Shown here: one piece after another, positions 18,737 to 29,308 of the stretch
Layout: each line of letters opens with the position of its first letter
How positions within the stretch are numbered: position 1 is the first letter of the stretch
Origin: JAGNDO01 sp963704975
Lineage (GTDB): Bacteria > Chloroflexota > Anaerolineae > Caldilineales > Caldilineaceae
DNA length: 64,000 nucleotides
Reading direction: 5' to 3'
Assembly: GCA_963704975.1 (NCBI GenBank)
Contig: CAVPIK010000014.1
Span: 186,001-250,000 of the forward strand
The notes under the pieces: model-generated
Database searches by the model: none
The model's input: only the letters and a program-made list of their open reading frames with translations
Told to the model about the DNA's origin: nothing
Position numbers and translations under genes: made by a program

Positions 18737-19159
18737 TTAGAGGCGGGTGCTGATAAATTCCTGCACGGTAATGATGGACAGATCGCCCACCGCGCCCAAC
18801 ACAAGCAGATCTTTGTCCCCAGTGACCAGGAAGTCGGCCCCGCCGACTATAGCGTAGGCGATCAAGTAGTCGTCTTTGCGATCTCGGGAATAGTGGGGCA
18901 ACGGTAAATCGATCCTGGGGATCTCCTCAGCAACGAGTGAGAGGATCGTCAGTAAAGCATCCAATGTCTCTGAGTCGATGCGCTGGGAGAGGTAAGGTTT
19001 TGTCGTGGCAGCGGTGATGACTTCGGCCAACAGCACTTGTGGCAGCAACAGCGTGATCTGCCCATCCACCGCGGCCTGGAAGAGCGACTTTACCGCTCCG
19101 GCCCGACCGGGGTTGAGCAAGTGAGAAATGTAGAGATTGGTGTCCGCCAGAATACGCAT
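18737..19159 (-). CDS. PIN domain toxin
   Basis: 140 residues. MRILADTNLYIS gives the first PIN aspartate, LAEVITA the glutamate, and DRKDDYLIAYAI plus TGDKDLLVL the remaining acids of the metal-dependent RNase site. It belongs to the 'putative toxin component, PIN family' group. Its start is 3 bp after the antitoxin stop on the same strand, a classic type II toxin-antitoxin arrangement. Confidence 0.9.
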   Translation of the reverse strand: MRILADTNLYISHLLNPGRAGAVKSLFQAAVDGQITLLLPQVLLAEVITAATTKPYLSQRIDSETLDALLTILSLVAEEIPRIDLPLPHYSRDRKDDYLIAYAIVGGADFLVTGDKDLLVLGAVGDLSIITVQEFISTRL

Positions 19160-19162
19160 GGA

Positions 19163-19490
19163 TCAATCCTGGAAACGAACGAGACCTTTTTCAACTAGGG
19201 CGTCAATGGCCGAGCGGGTCACCTCGTCGGCAAGGGCTTCAACCTCCGCCTCGGAGAGATCCGCGTTGTTGATGGCGTTCTCTCTCGGCCAGACGTTGGA
19301 GATTGTCCACGGCGGCTTGGCGTTGATCCCGAATGCGGGCGGCCTGCAGGATGGCATAATCCTCATAAGAGATGAGTACGCCCTCGGCTTCGCCCCGGTT
19401 CTGGATCACAACCTCTTCGCCGCCCGCTTTAATTACGCGCAGGAATTGGCTTAACTGTTGTCGAGTTTCGCTGACGGATGCAATTGTCAT
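19163..19490 (-). CDS. Phd/YefM-like antitoxin, frameshifted
   Basis: About 108 residues. MTIASVSETRQQLSQFLRVI and EEVVIQNRGEAEGVLISYED are typical of Phd/YefM DNA-binding antitoxins. A +1 shift near 19300 links to the acidic C-terminal tail NADLSEAEVEALADEVTRSA, likely the toxin-binding segment. It precedes the PIN toxin gene. Confidence 0.8.
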
Positions 19491-19542
19491 GGTTGCCTCA
19501 CTCTGGAATCAGACATAAAGGTCGAATAGCTGTCTATCTTGA

Positions 19543-19560
19543 TGTACATCGTCTTGTACA
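19543..19560. promoter_or_regulatory. Paired TGTACA sites upstream of the PIN/antitoxin pair
   Basis: TGTACA-TCGTCT-TGTACA, each half itself palindromic, 50-70 bp upstream of the antitoxin ATG in an AT-rich stretch. This is where a Phd-type antitoxin would bind to autoregulate. Inferred from position. Confidence 0.45.
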
Positions 19561-19643
19561 TTTTATTGAACTCTTTGCCAAAAGTCAACTGGGCACATGA
19601 GGGCCAAGTCTCGCCCCTCGCCCCACCCACGGAGCTATGATCT

Positions 19644-22240
19644 ATGCAACTACCTCCTGAAAAACTCGGTTCCTTCTATCTCGGCGCGGAATATGATCTC
19701 GCCACCCGCACCCTGTCGGAGAACGCGGTCAACTACGACGCCCGAGACCTGACCACCCACGCCGTCTGCGTGGGCATGACCGGCTCCGGCAAGACCGGCC
19801 TGTGCATCGGCCTGCTGGAAGAGGCGGCCCTGGACAAGGTGCCCGCCATCCTCCTCGACCCCAAGGGGGACATCACCAACCTGCTGCTCCAGTTCCCCGA
19901 GCTGCAGCCCGATGACTTCCGGCCCTGGATCAACGCGGACGACGCCCGGCGCAAGGGCAAGACCATCGACGAGTTCGCCGTCTCCACCGTCGGACATGTG
20001 GCGCAAGGGGCTGGGGGACTGGGGCATCACCGGCGAGCGCATCCGCCTGCTCAACGAGACCACGGACTACACCATCTACACCCCCGGCTCGGACGCCGGG
20101 ATGCCCATCAGCATCCTCAGCAGCCTGGCCGCCCCCAAGCTCAACTTTGACACCCACGCCGAGCTGATCCGGGACCGCATCTCCGGCACGGTCTCGGCCC
20201 TGCTGGGTCTGGTCGGCGTGGACGCCGACCCCGTGCGCAGCCGGGAATCCATCCTGCTCGCCAACATCTTCGAGCATTTCTGGCGACAGGGCCAGGATAT
20301 GGATCTGGCCGGGCTGATCATGGCCATCCAAACCCCGCCCGTGCGCCAGTTGGGCGTCTTCGATGTGGACACCTTCTTCCCCCAAAAGGATCGCTTTGGC
20401 CTGGCAATGGCCTTCAACAATTTGGTCGCCTCGCCCAGCTTCCAGAGCTGGCTGACCGGCGAATGCCCTGGACATCGACAAGATCTACTACACCGCCGAG
20501 GGCAAGCCCCGCCACGCCATCTTCTACATCGCCCACCTCAGCGACAACGAGCGCATGTTCTTTGTCACCCTGCTGCTGGAAAACCTGCTGACCTGGGTGC
20601 GGGGCCAGTCCGGCACCACCAGCCTGCGCGCCCTGCTCTACTTCGACGAGATCTTCGGCTTCTTCCCCCCGGTCGCCAACCCGCCCTCCAAAAAGCCCCT
20701 GCTCACCCTGCTCAAACAGGCCCGCGCCTTTGGCGTGGGCGTGATTTTGGTCACCCAAAACCCGGTGGACATCGACTACAAGGGCCTCACCAACGCCGGC
20801 ACCTGGTTTATCGGCAAGCTCCAGGCCGAGCGGGACAAGGCTCGCGTGCTGGAAGGGCTGAAGGGCGCCATCGCCGAGGCCGGCGGCAGCACGGATGTGG
20901 ACTACGACACCCTGATCAGCCAGTTGGGCAGCCGGGTCTTCCTGCTCCACAACATCAACGAACCCCGGCCCATCGTCTTCAACACCCGCTGGGCCATGAG
21001 CTATCTGCGCGGCCCCCTCACCCGGCCCCAGGTGCGCCAGTTGATGGCGGATCGAAAAGCGGCTGCCGCTCCGCCCCCGCCTGCACCTTCTCGGTCTGTG
21101 ATCGCCCCTGCCCCCGGCAGAACAGGGGGGCTAGCGAGAGAGATCCCGGCTTCTGCCCCCGCTGCGCCGCCGACGCCCATAGCCCCAGCCGGCTTTTCCC
21201 CTCTGGCCCCGTCCCTGGACCCCTCCATCCCCAGCGTCTATCTGCCTGTGGAGATGGGCGAACAGGCTGCGGTGCGCCAGCTTGCCACGGAGACCGGGCG
21301 CAACCTGGACGTCTCCAGCGTGCAACTGGTCTACGAACCCGCCATTCTGGGCGCGGCCACCGTGCGCTATGTGGACCGCCGCCGCAGCATCGACGAAAAG
21401 AGCGACCGCATCCTCCTCGTCCCCGCGCCCGACAGCATCCGGGGCGCGGATTGGGACCGCGCCGAGCGCTTGCCCATCCGCCTGGGCGACCTGACCAGCG
21501 GCCCGGAGCGGGTCGGCCCGGACCAAGGCCCCTTCTTCGCCCCCACGCCCGAAGGGGCCAACAGCGCCCGGGAACTCAAGGACATCGCCAAGGATCTCTC
21601 GGATTGGATCTACTATAACAGCAGCCTCACCATCAAAGTCCACCCGGATCTGGATGTCTTCCAGCGCCCGGACGAGCGGGAACGGGACTTCAAGATCCGT
21701 CTGCAACAGGCGGCCCGGGAAAAACGGGACGCCGAAGTAGACGCCCTCAAGGTCAAGTCCGACCGGGAGATCGAGCGCATCCAGGACAAGCTCAAGCGGG
21801 AAGAGCGAGATCTGGCCGCGGACGAGGCCGATTACGGCGCTCGCAAGCGGGAAGAGGCCATCGGCATCGGCGAAAGCGTGCTGGGCTTCTTCATGGGTCG
21901 GCGCAGCACCACCAGCCTGAGCAAGGCCGCCACCAAGCGGCGCATGACCACCCAGGCCAAGCTGGACATCGAGGAAAGCCACGACACCATCGCCGATCTG
22001 AAGCAAGAGGTCACCGACCTGGAAGCCCAGTTCAAGGACGCCACGGACGACATCACCCGCAAGTGGGCCGACCTGCTGGACCACCTGGAGACCGACGAGA
22101 TCAAGCCCCGGCGCACGGATGTGGACATCCACATGGCCGCTCTGGCCTGGCTGCCCTCTTGGCTGATCACCTACACAGATGGCAACTTCCCCCGCACCGC
22201 CTCCATTGCCGCCTACCCCCTGCCCGAAGTGCCTGAATAA
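19644..22240 (+). CDS. HerA/FtsK-like ATPase with C-terminal coiled coil, frameshifted
   Basis: About 865 residues after two +1 shifts (near 19990 and 20463, each cured by removing one T). Walker A is GMTGSGKTGLC near residue 50, Walker B is ALLYFDEIFGFF, and the sensor stretch ILVTQNP follows. A Pro/Ala-rich linker (about 470-530) leads to a long charged coiled coil (roughly 650-830). HerA-like ATPases translocate DNA or act in defence with NurA-type nucleases, but no nuclease gene is adjacent. It stands alone with a strong hairpin terminator after it. Confidence 0.8.
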
Positions 22241-22246
22241 GGATGA

Positions 22247-22296
22247 AGGGGTGAGGGGGTGAAAGGGTGATTTTCACCCCTTCACCCCCTCACCCC
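22247..22296 (+). terminator. Long G/C hairpin after the HerA-like gene
   Basis: GGGGTGAGGGGGTGAA... pairs with ...TTCACCCCCTCACCCC over 23 bp with one mismatch around a TTTT loop, beginning 7 bp after the stop codon. Confidence 0.65.
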
Positions 22297-22351
22297 GTAA
22301 CCCCCTTACCCGCTCACCTCTTTCCCCCTTTTTATAGGACAACCTAGTCTC

Positions 22352-23497
22352 ATGATACCCAAGCCCATACGGATCGCTCGAACCCTGCTGTCCCTGCTCT
22401 TGCTTTTCCTCGTGGCGGGTTGCGCCACCCCGGCGGAAAATCTGCCCGCGGCTGTCAATACGGTGGAGGCGGCCATCACCGCCCTGCCTGATCAGGGTCC
22501 ACCCACGATCGGCCCTGCCACGCCAACTCCCCTTGCGGCCATGGGCCAACTTTCTGAAACGGAATCGGCTTCAGGCCAGCCCGAACAGCCCATCCGCCAG
22601 ATCTTCTTGGATGGCCCTATGGCCGAGCCGGACGCGGAGATCTCCAGCATGGCCTGGTATGGAGACTACTTGATCCTCATGCCCCAATATCCAAACCGCT
22701 TTGGCGACAATCTCTTTTGGCTGGCCAAGGCTGACATCCTGGCCTATCTGTACAACGAGATCCCCGGCCCTCTCGTCCCAACCCCCATCCCTTTTCGAGG
22801 CGAAGATCTGCCCACCATCCTCTTTGGCTATGAAGGGCTGGAGGGGATCGATTTCTTGGGAGAGCAGGCCTTCTTCACCGTGGAATCTCGGCCCGACACC
22901 ATGCTCGGCTACCTCCTGGCCGGGGAGATTGCCCCGGACATGAGCGAGATCCGGGTGGACACGACCAACTTGGTCCCCATCCAACCCCAGGCGGAGCTGG
23001 CCAACATGACCGACGAGACCATCCTGATGGTGGACGATCGGGTGATCACCATCTACGAGGCCAACGGGGCCAATGTCAACCCCAACCCCGTGGCCCACGT
23101 CTTCGGGACGGACCTGATCGAGCAGCCTTCGATCCCCTTCCCCAATGTGGAATATCGCATCAACGACGCCACCCTGCTTGACGCTGACGGCATCTTCTGG
23201 GCCATCAACTACTTCTGGCCCGGCGACCAAAAGCTGCTGCCCATCCCGGATCCCATTGCGGCCAAGTGGGGAGCCGGGCCAACCCACAGCCAGACCGCGG
23301 TGGTCGAACGACTGCTGCCCATGCGCTACACCCCAGAGGGCATCACCCTGGCCGACGTGCCCCCGGTGCAATTGGCCCTGATCGGCGGCATCATCGCCCG
23401 CAACTGGGAGGGGCTGGTGCTGATGGACGACCTGGGCTTCTTGCTGGTGACGGACAAACATCCCTCCACCATCTTGGCCTTCGTGCCCAGGCCGTAA
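22352..23497 (+). CDS. Putative lipoprotein of unknown function
   Basis: 381 residues, intact. The N-terminus has a signal peptide ending in a lipobox (LLFLVAGC, Cys near 27), so it is probably anchored to the outer face of the membrane. A low-complexity Pro/Ala linker follows. The remainder (about 85-381) has repeated short beta-like stretches such as WYGDYLILMPQYPNRFG and TILMVDDRVITIYEANG, which suggest a beta-propeller-like fold. I do not recognise a family. It is convergent with the large secreted protein gene. Confidence 0.75.
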   Translation: MIPKPIRIARTLLSLLLLFLVAGCATPAENLPAAVNTVEAAITALPDQGPPTIGPATPTPLAAMGQLSETESASGQPEQPIRQIFLDGPMAEPDAEISSMAWYGDYLILMPQYPNRFGDNLFWLAKADILAYLYNEIPGPLVPTPIPFRGEDLPTILFGYEGLEGIDFLGEQAFFTVESRPDTMLGYLLAGEIAPDMSEIRVDTTNLVPIQPQAELANMTDETILMVDDRVITIYEANGANVNPNPVAHVFGTDLIEQPSIPFPNVEYRINDATLLDADGIFWAINYFWPGDQKLLPIPDPIAAKWGAGPTHSQTAVVERLLPMRYTPEGITLADVPPVQLALIGGIIARNWEGLVLMDDLGFLLVTDKHPSTILAFVPRP

Positions 23498-23560
23498 TCG
23501 ATGCCCACCCCGTAGGGACAGGTTTCAAACCTGTCCGAATCGGCCACAACTATTCACTAC

Positions 23561-23621
23561 AAAAGAGGGGGTCTTGGCGGCGGCATGAATCTTCATGCCG
23601 CCGCCAAGACCCCCTCTTTTT
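23561..23621. terminator. Bidirectional terminator, perfect 29-bp stem
   Basis: AAAAGAGGGGGTCTTGGCGG... is mirrored exactly to CCGCCAAGACCCCCTCTTTTT around a 2-nt centre, with A and T runs at the two sides. It separates convergent genes (lipoprotein on plus, secreted protein on minus). A second short palindrome (GTTCCCACGC / GCGTGGGAAC) lies at 23671-23696. Confidence 0.85.
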
Positions 23622-23718
23622 ACGCCCTTTTTACTCGCTCCTGCATCGAGGGGCGCAGAGCGCCCGTTTGCGTTCCCACGCGGAGCGTGGGAACGAGAGT
23701 TCCTGCGGGTTGGTGCGG

Positions 23719-26700
23719 TTACCGCACCAGATGGGGCAGGAAGAGGGCGTGTCCGCCATCTTGGGAAGTGACCTGCACGATCGTGGAGGCGACTACTTGC
23801 CCCGTGGCCTGGGAGACCAAATCCACCGTCCACGTTCGCAGCTCATTGGCCTGCACAACCAAGGGGATGGTCACCCGCACGGGGACTGTGACACTGCTCC
23901 CCGGTTCCAGGGGAAGCAGTTGGTCGGTGACCTGGGCCTGCCATGTATCCTGATCCGGCCCGCTGAGGGTGACGGTGTAGGCATCGCTGACGTTGCCCGT
24001 GTTGGTGGTTGTCAAGGTCAGGGTGACCTGTCGGCCCGGCAGATCTTGGGCCGTATAGGCCGCTTCGCCCCACGTCCCGGCCCGCAGTACCCCGGCCGTT
24101 GTGGAGATCATGGTTTGGGCCTTGACGGTGTTGTCCATCAAAGCCATGACGGTCAGGGTCATCTGGTCCGTGGCGTTGGCCGGGGCGGTGATGGGGACGC
24201 TCACCCGCACTTTGACCGTGGCGCTGCCCGCATAGGCCGCCAGGGGACCGACCTGGACCGGGGCACCCGTGGCCCAGAGATTTCCTGTCCAATCCAGAGA
24301 AAAGCTGGTGGCCAGATTGCTCTGATTGGTGATCACCAGGCTGTAGTCCACCTGGGTGCCGGGAATGCCGGTCTTTGCCGGTCGCGCCGTTGGGGGTCAT
24401 GCTCACTTGATACACCGCTTTGGCTGTGGTTTTGAGGACGATGCTGGCCGAGCGTCGTCTGTCTGCCATGGAGGTGGCGGTCAGGGTGGCATTGTTCGCT
24501 GCCCCTGCCGCCGTGCCCGCGGGGATGTGTACGCTCACTGAGATCAGCACCGATGCGCCGGGGGCCAGAGGGCCAACCGTGGCCGGCACGCTGGTCAGCC
24601 ATGTGGTGCCCACCTTCGAGAGGGTGAAGCTGTCGGTGACCGTGCCCTGGTTGGTGATGGTCACGGTGTGGGTGATCGTGGTGCCGGGGTTGGCGCTCAG
24701 GCTGGACGAGTCGGGGGCCAGGGAGACGGCAAAGTCGCCCACGGTGGTGGTCAGGCTGCCGTTGATCTGGGCAGTCGGGTCGGTTTGGGAGGTCAGGTTG
24801 ACGGTCACCGTGTCCCGATCCCCAGGCGCGGCCTGGGCGGGGATGGTGACGCTCACCACCACGGTTTCGCTGCCCCGCAAGGGGATGGGGCCGACGCTGG
24901 TCGGGCCTTGGCTGCTCCAGTTGTGCCCGCTCAAGCTCAGGCTATAGCTGTCGGTGACGGTGCCGCTGTTCTGGACAGTCACCGTGTAGGTGACCACCTG
25001 GCCGGGCAGACCGGAGCGATCCTGGGTGGTTTCGGCCAGAGAGACCCCATAGGTATTGGCGATGGTCAAGGTCACGGGGATGGAGAAGACGCCATAGGGG
25101 GTGTCCGTGCCCATGCGCACCGCGCCCACGGCCACGCCCGGCCGCAGGGTCTGGGGATTGAAGGTGAAGGTCAAGATCTTTTGGCCGCCGGCGCTGACGG
25201 CCCCGGCCGTGGGGGTCACGATCAGCCATTCCGACGCCGTCCAGGCGCAGACATCCGTCTCGCCGGATGCGGCCCGCAGCACCGTGCCCGTCACCTGATC
25301 CACCGCCCACAGGCTGCCATCACAGCCCAAGGCCAGCCCGGCCTGATCCCAGCCGCCCAGCCCCAGGATGTCAAAGCCGCCCAGGATTTCGTAGCCGCCT
25401 GGGCCATCCCCGCTCACATCCACCACATAGACATCGAAGCCCGTGTCCGCGTTGGTGAGGACGAAGAGGTGGTCCGTGGCCGGGTTGTAGGCCAGGCCGG
25501 AGATGGCCAGCCCCAGATTGGCCGCGCTCACCACTTGGCCCTGGCGGTCAAATTCGTAGACGATCTCGTTGGTCCACGAGCCGGAGAAGAAGGTGTCCCG
25601 CAGGGGATTGTAGGCCAGTCCCCGCTGGGTGACGGTGAAGTCGGGGCAGATGCGGTCGCCGTGGTCCGCGCCCTGATTGGGGCCGGGGACGGCGTCAAAG
25701 GCGTGCAGACAGTTGTCCCCGCCCACATTCAGCGCCCACACCTGGCGGCTGACCGGATCATAGGCCATGTCCGCGGCAAAGGCGGTGACCCAGCCGGAGA
25801 GATCCGCCGCCAGCGTCCCGCCGCTTGTGCCGTCGGGCTGGAAGCGCCGGGCGCGCTCGTCGGCCCGACTGTTCAGCCACAGGCTGTCCGTGTCCATGTC
25901 ATAGGCGATGCCCCAGGCGTCGGCCAGCCCGCCATCCCAATAGCCCAGCAGATCGCCGCCGGACAGGGCGGGAGCCACAGGGGCCGCATGGGTATAGACA
26001 TTGATCGCCGTGGCATCGTTGAGCAGCTTGGACGGGAACTTGCGTTTGCGAGAGGCATAGGCCAGGGCCGGGGGAGGCAGATACTGTGCCCCCTCAATGG
26101 TCACCAGGTTGAAGTTGACCCCCATGCCCCCCACATTGTCCAACGCCACCTGCAAGGCTTGGGTGGGGCCGTGGAGCGGCAAGGTGAGGTTCACGCTGTC
26201 GACGACGGCCAACCGCCCGGCGGGCATGTTGAGATCCAACTCGGAGAGGGCCAGGGTCGGTGAGGGTGAGGGGGCGTGTGACGACCCCATAGCGGTTGGC
26301 TGTGGCGGTCATGGTATAGCTGCCCTGGGGCAGGGGCATGAGATAGAAGCCCCCGTCCTGGTTAAAGTCTTGGGGGGTGTCAAAGGTGGTGGCCGTCTTC
26401 CCGCCCTCACCGCTGATCCCATTGCTGACCGTGGCCCCATTGACCGGCAGCCCCGTGTTGGCATCATACACATGGCCCAGGACCAGCCCCTCCCCGGTGG
26501 GCACGCAGGACTGCACCCCCACCAGCACATCGTCCACCTGCCAATACCATTGATAGATGGCATCAAAGTAGTGAAAGCGCACCTGCACCGCGGCTTGATT
26601 GGCCGCCAGGGCAGAGATATCCAGATTCACCCGCACGCCTTCCGAGGTATTGGTCGGATGGGTAATCACCGTGGTCCAGGTCAGGCCGCCGTCATTGCTG

Positions 26701-29233
26701 ACATCTACCTTGGCCTTGTCCTCGCCGGTGAATGTGCGGTAGAGATGGTTATAGGCCAGCCGCACCTCGCTCCGTTGGCTAAAATCGAGGATCGGTGTGC
26801 GCAGTTCTGTGTTTTGCAGACCGCCCGTGCCATAGTCATCGCTGTCCACCGTGGCGAAGTCACCGCTGGCCCCGGTCAGATTGCTTCGATCCCCTGGGTC
26901 TGTGAACTGCCAGACTTGATCGTTCCCCACATTGTCGACCAAGCTCCACCCGGCCGGCGTTTCGCCTTCGGGGATGGCCTCAAAATCCTCGAAAATGCCG
27001 CCGCCGTTGGTGATGGCATAGCCCGGCGCCGTGCAAGCGGTGCCATCCACCAGCAGAGTGAAGTCTTCTGCCGGATAGTTGGCCGTGGGGGTCATGACGC
27101 GGCTTTGGGACAGATAACCGGCCAGGGCGGAGCGGACCGTGAAGGTGACCGCCGCGCCATCCAGCAGATCCACCGAATAACGCCCGGTCAGGGGATCCGT
27201 GTAGATCGGGCTGTTGGGATAGCCCTCGATCAGAATCTGGGCATAGAGGGGCCAGCCCGTGCCGGACCCGTCCACGACAGTTCCTTGCACCGGGACCAGG
27301 GGGATCTTGGCCAGGTTTGCATCGAAGGTCGTGGTCACTTCTGTCCCCACCTGAACATCCTTGGCGGTGGCGGGTTCGTAGCCATAGGCAGAAGACCGTG
27401 ACCGTGTAGGCACCTGAAGGCATCCGCATGGCATAGTCCCCGCTGGGGTCGGTGACCGCGCTGAAGGAGCCTGCCCGCACCTGGGCGTTGCGGATCGGCT
27501 GCCCGCTGCCCGTTTCGGTGATGCGCCCGGCCAGGGTGCCAGCGTCAGAGCCGGTGCATTCGGGCAGGCGGAAGGCACCCGACGTGGGTCCGCCAGAGTG
27601 CGCTGCCCGTGGTCGCCATATATTCCGTCGTATACCAGAAGGTACACTCATCCGTCGGGTCCACGGACATCTGGCTATAGTCCCCCAGCGCGCCGCCGAG
27701 TGGGTCTGGGAGCCGGTGCCTGCCTTGATCTCCTGCTCGTTGGCGCTCAACGTGCCCAGGGCATCCCCCGCGGCCCGCGCCGTATAGCGGATCGAGGGAT
27801 AGAGGCTGTTGCTGCTGACGCTGTAGCCCAAGGCAATGTTGCCCGATCCATCCATGGCCATGCTGCCCATCCAGCGTTGGCTGGAGTCCGGGGCATAGGT
27901 GCCCTCTTGGTAGATCTGCCAGCCGCCGCCCGTATCCCGCAGCTCATACCAGCGGATGCCGGCCTGCCCACCCACGGCCACGGTGTGGTTCACCACCAAA
28001 GATTGGTGGGTGCCAAAGTTGCGATATTGCAGCCGGTGCATCAACCGGTCGGCGATAGCATCCAATCGCACCCCGGTATCGGGCTGGGGGATGTTGGCGA
28101 CATTGGTGCTGAAGGGGGACTGGGTGGGCAGCAGCAGAGGACCGGTGAAGCTGCTGGCGGCCACATTGTTCCAATCCACATGGAATTCCCACACCTCCAA
28201 CTGATCCACTGGGTAGCTGTCGTCCCAGTCATCGTCGTCGATCATGACAAAGGGGTTGGGCGCGCCATTTGGCGGCGTGGACATGCCGTCCCAATCCGCG
28301 GGCAACATGCCCCCCAGCAGATCGCTGACCCCGTAGAGATCGAAATAGACCATGCGGGCGGGCAGCCCCTGCAACATCTGCTCCCGCTCGAAGGCCACCA
28401 CGCCCTGCCCTTGCCAACCAAAGGCCGTGCCGTCAAACTGATTCACCGCCATATAATAGGCGTCGGGCCAGATGCCAAAGTGGGGATAGTCGTTCATCTT
28501 TGTGTTGCTGATCTTGAAGTCATACCGATACCAGGCCCCCATAGGGTCCGGCGTCTGGCTGATGGCAATGCACTCGTGGAAGTTGTCCGGGAAATCCAGG
28601 GCAAACTGGGAGATCATCCAGCGGTCGGCCATCTGGTCGTAGAGGACGATGGGGTCGCCGTTATTTTGGGTTTGGCAAATACCGCCAAAGCCGCTCCACA
28701 CCGTGTTGGTGTTGGCCGGGCCATAGAGGGTGTTCCCTTGCTTGTCGAAGATGGCATATGAGAGGTTGACCATCTGCACAAAGTGGTTTGGCCCCACATC
28801 CCCCGATGGGTCTGGGGGCAGCACACCGTTGACATTGTTCACCCCCTCAAAGGTGATCAGGGGACCGGGCACCGAGGTTGTACTGAGGCCGGCCAGAATG
28901 CCCGCGCTCTCTGCCGCCCCTGCTTCTTGGGGACCAAACGGCTCGCTTTTTTCCGCCTTGGGCAGGGCGAAGAAGGGCTGCACGTCCGCATTCTTGATCG
29001 GGGGCAGGGGGGCCATTTCCCGCAAGGGCGGGGACACATCGTGCCGGGCGGCGCTGCTGACCGTGGGGCGCAACGCGCGCAGCACCCGCGGCTACGCTTT
29101 CCGGCGTGGTGGGGGTCGATCCCTGGGCAAAGCTGCTGCCCGTGACGGTCAACAGAATGGTGACGACAAGCAAGGCAGAAAAAATTGCGGTGACAATAGC
29201 ACGGGGGCTGACCCGGTGCAATGGATGGGGCAT
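23719..29233 (-). CDS. Giant secreted multidomain protein (propeller + NEW3/CARDB-type repeats), frameshifted
   Basis: About 1,835 residues over at least seven +1 shifts. The ATG at 29233 has AGGAG upstream and begins a signal peptide (AIVTAIFSALLVVTILLTV). Then: an extracellular region of about 500 residues with DPSGDVGPNHFVQMVN; a carboxypeptidase-regulatory-like domain (GTLAGRITETGSGQPI); a jelly-roll-like domain; a second such regulatory domain (GLVLGHVYDANTGLPVNGAT); a propeller of NHL-like strands; and five or so Ig-like 'NxGTVTDSFTL' repeats. It ends HALFLPHLVR. No catalytic motif was seen. It follows the M14 peptidase on the same strand, so both may be exported together. Confidence 0.78.
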
Positions 29234-29308
29234 GGATGACTCCTGTAGAGAACAAAGGTGCAAAAGGCGAAATGAAGGGGGCGATAACGAGTGGGATGAA
29301 ACGGCTGG

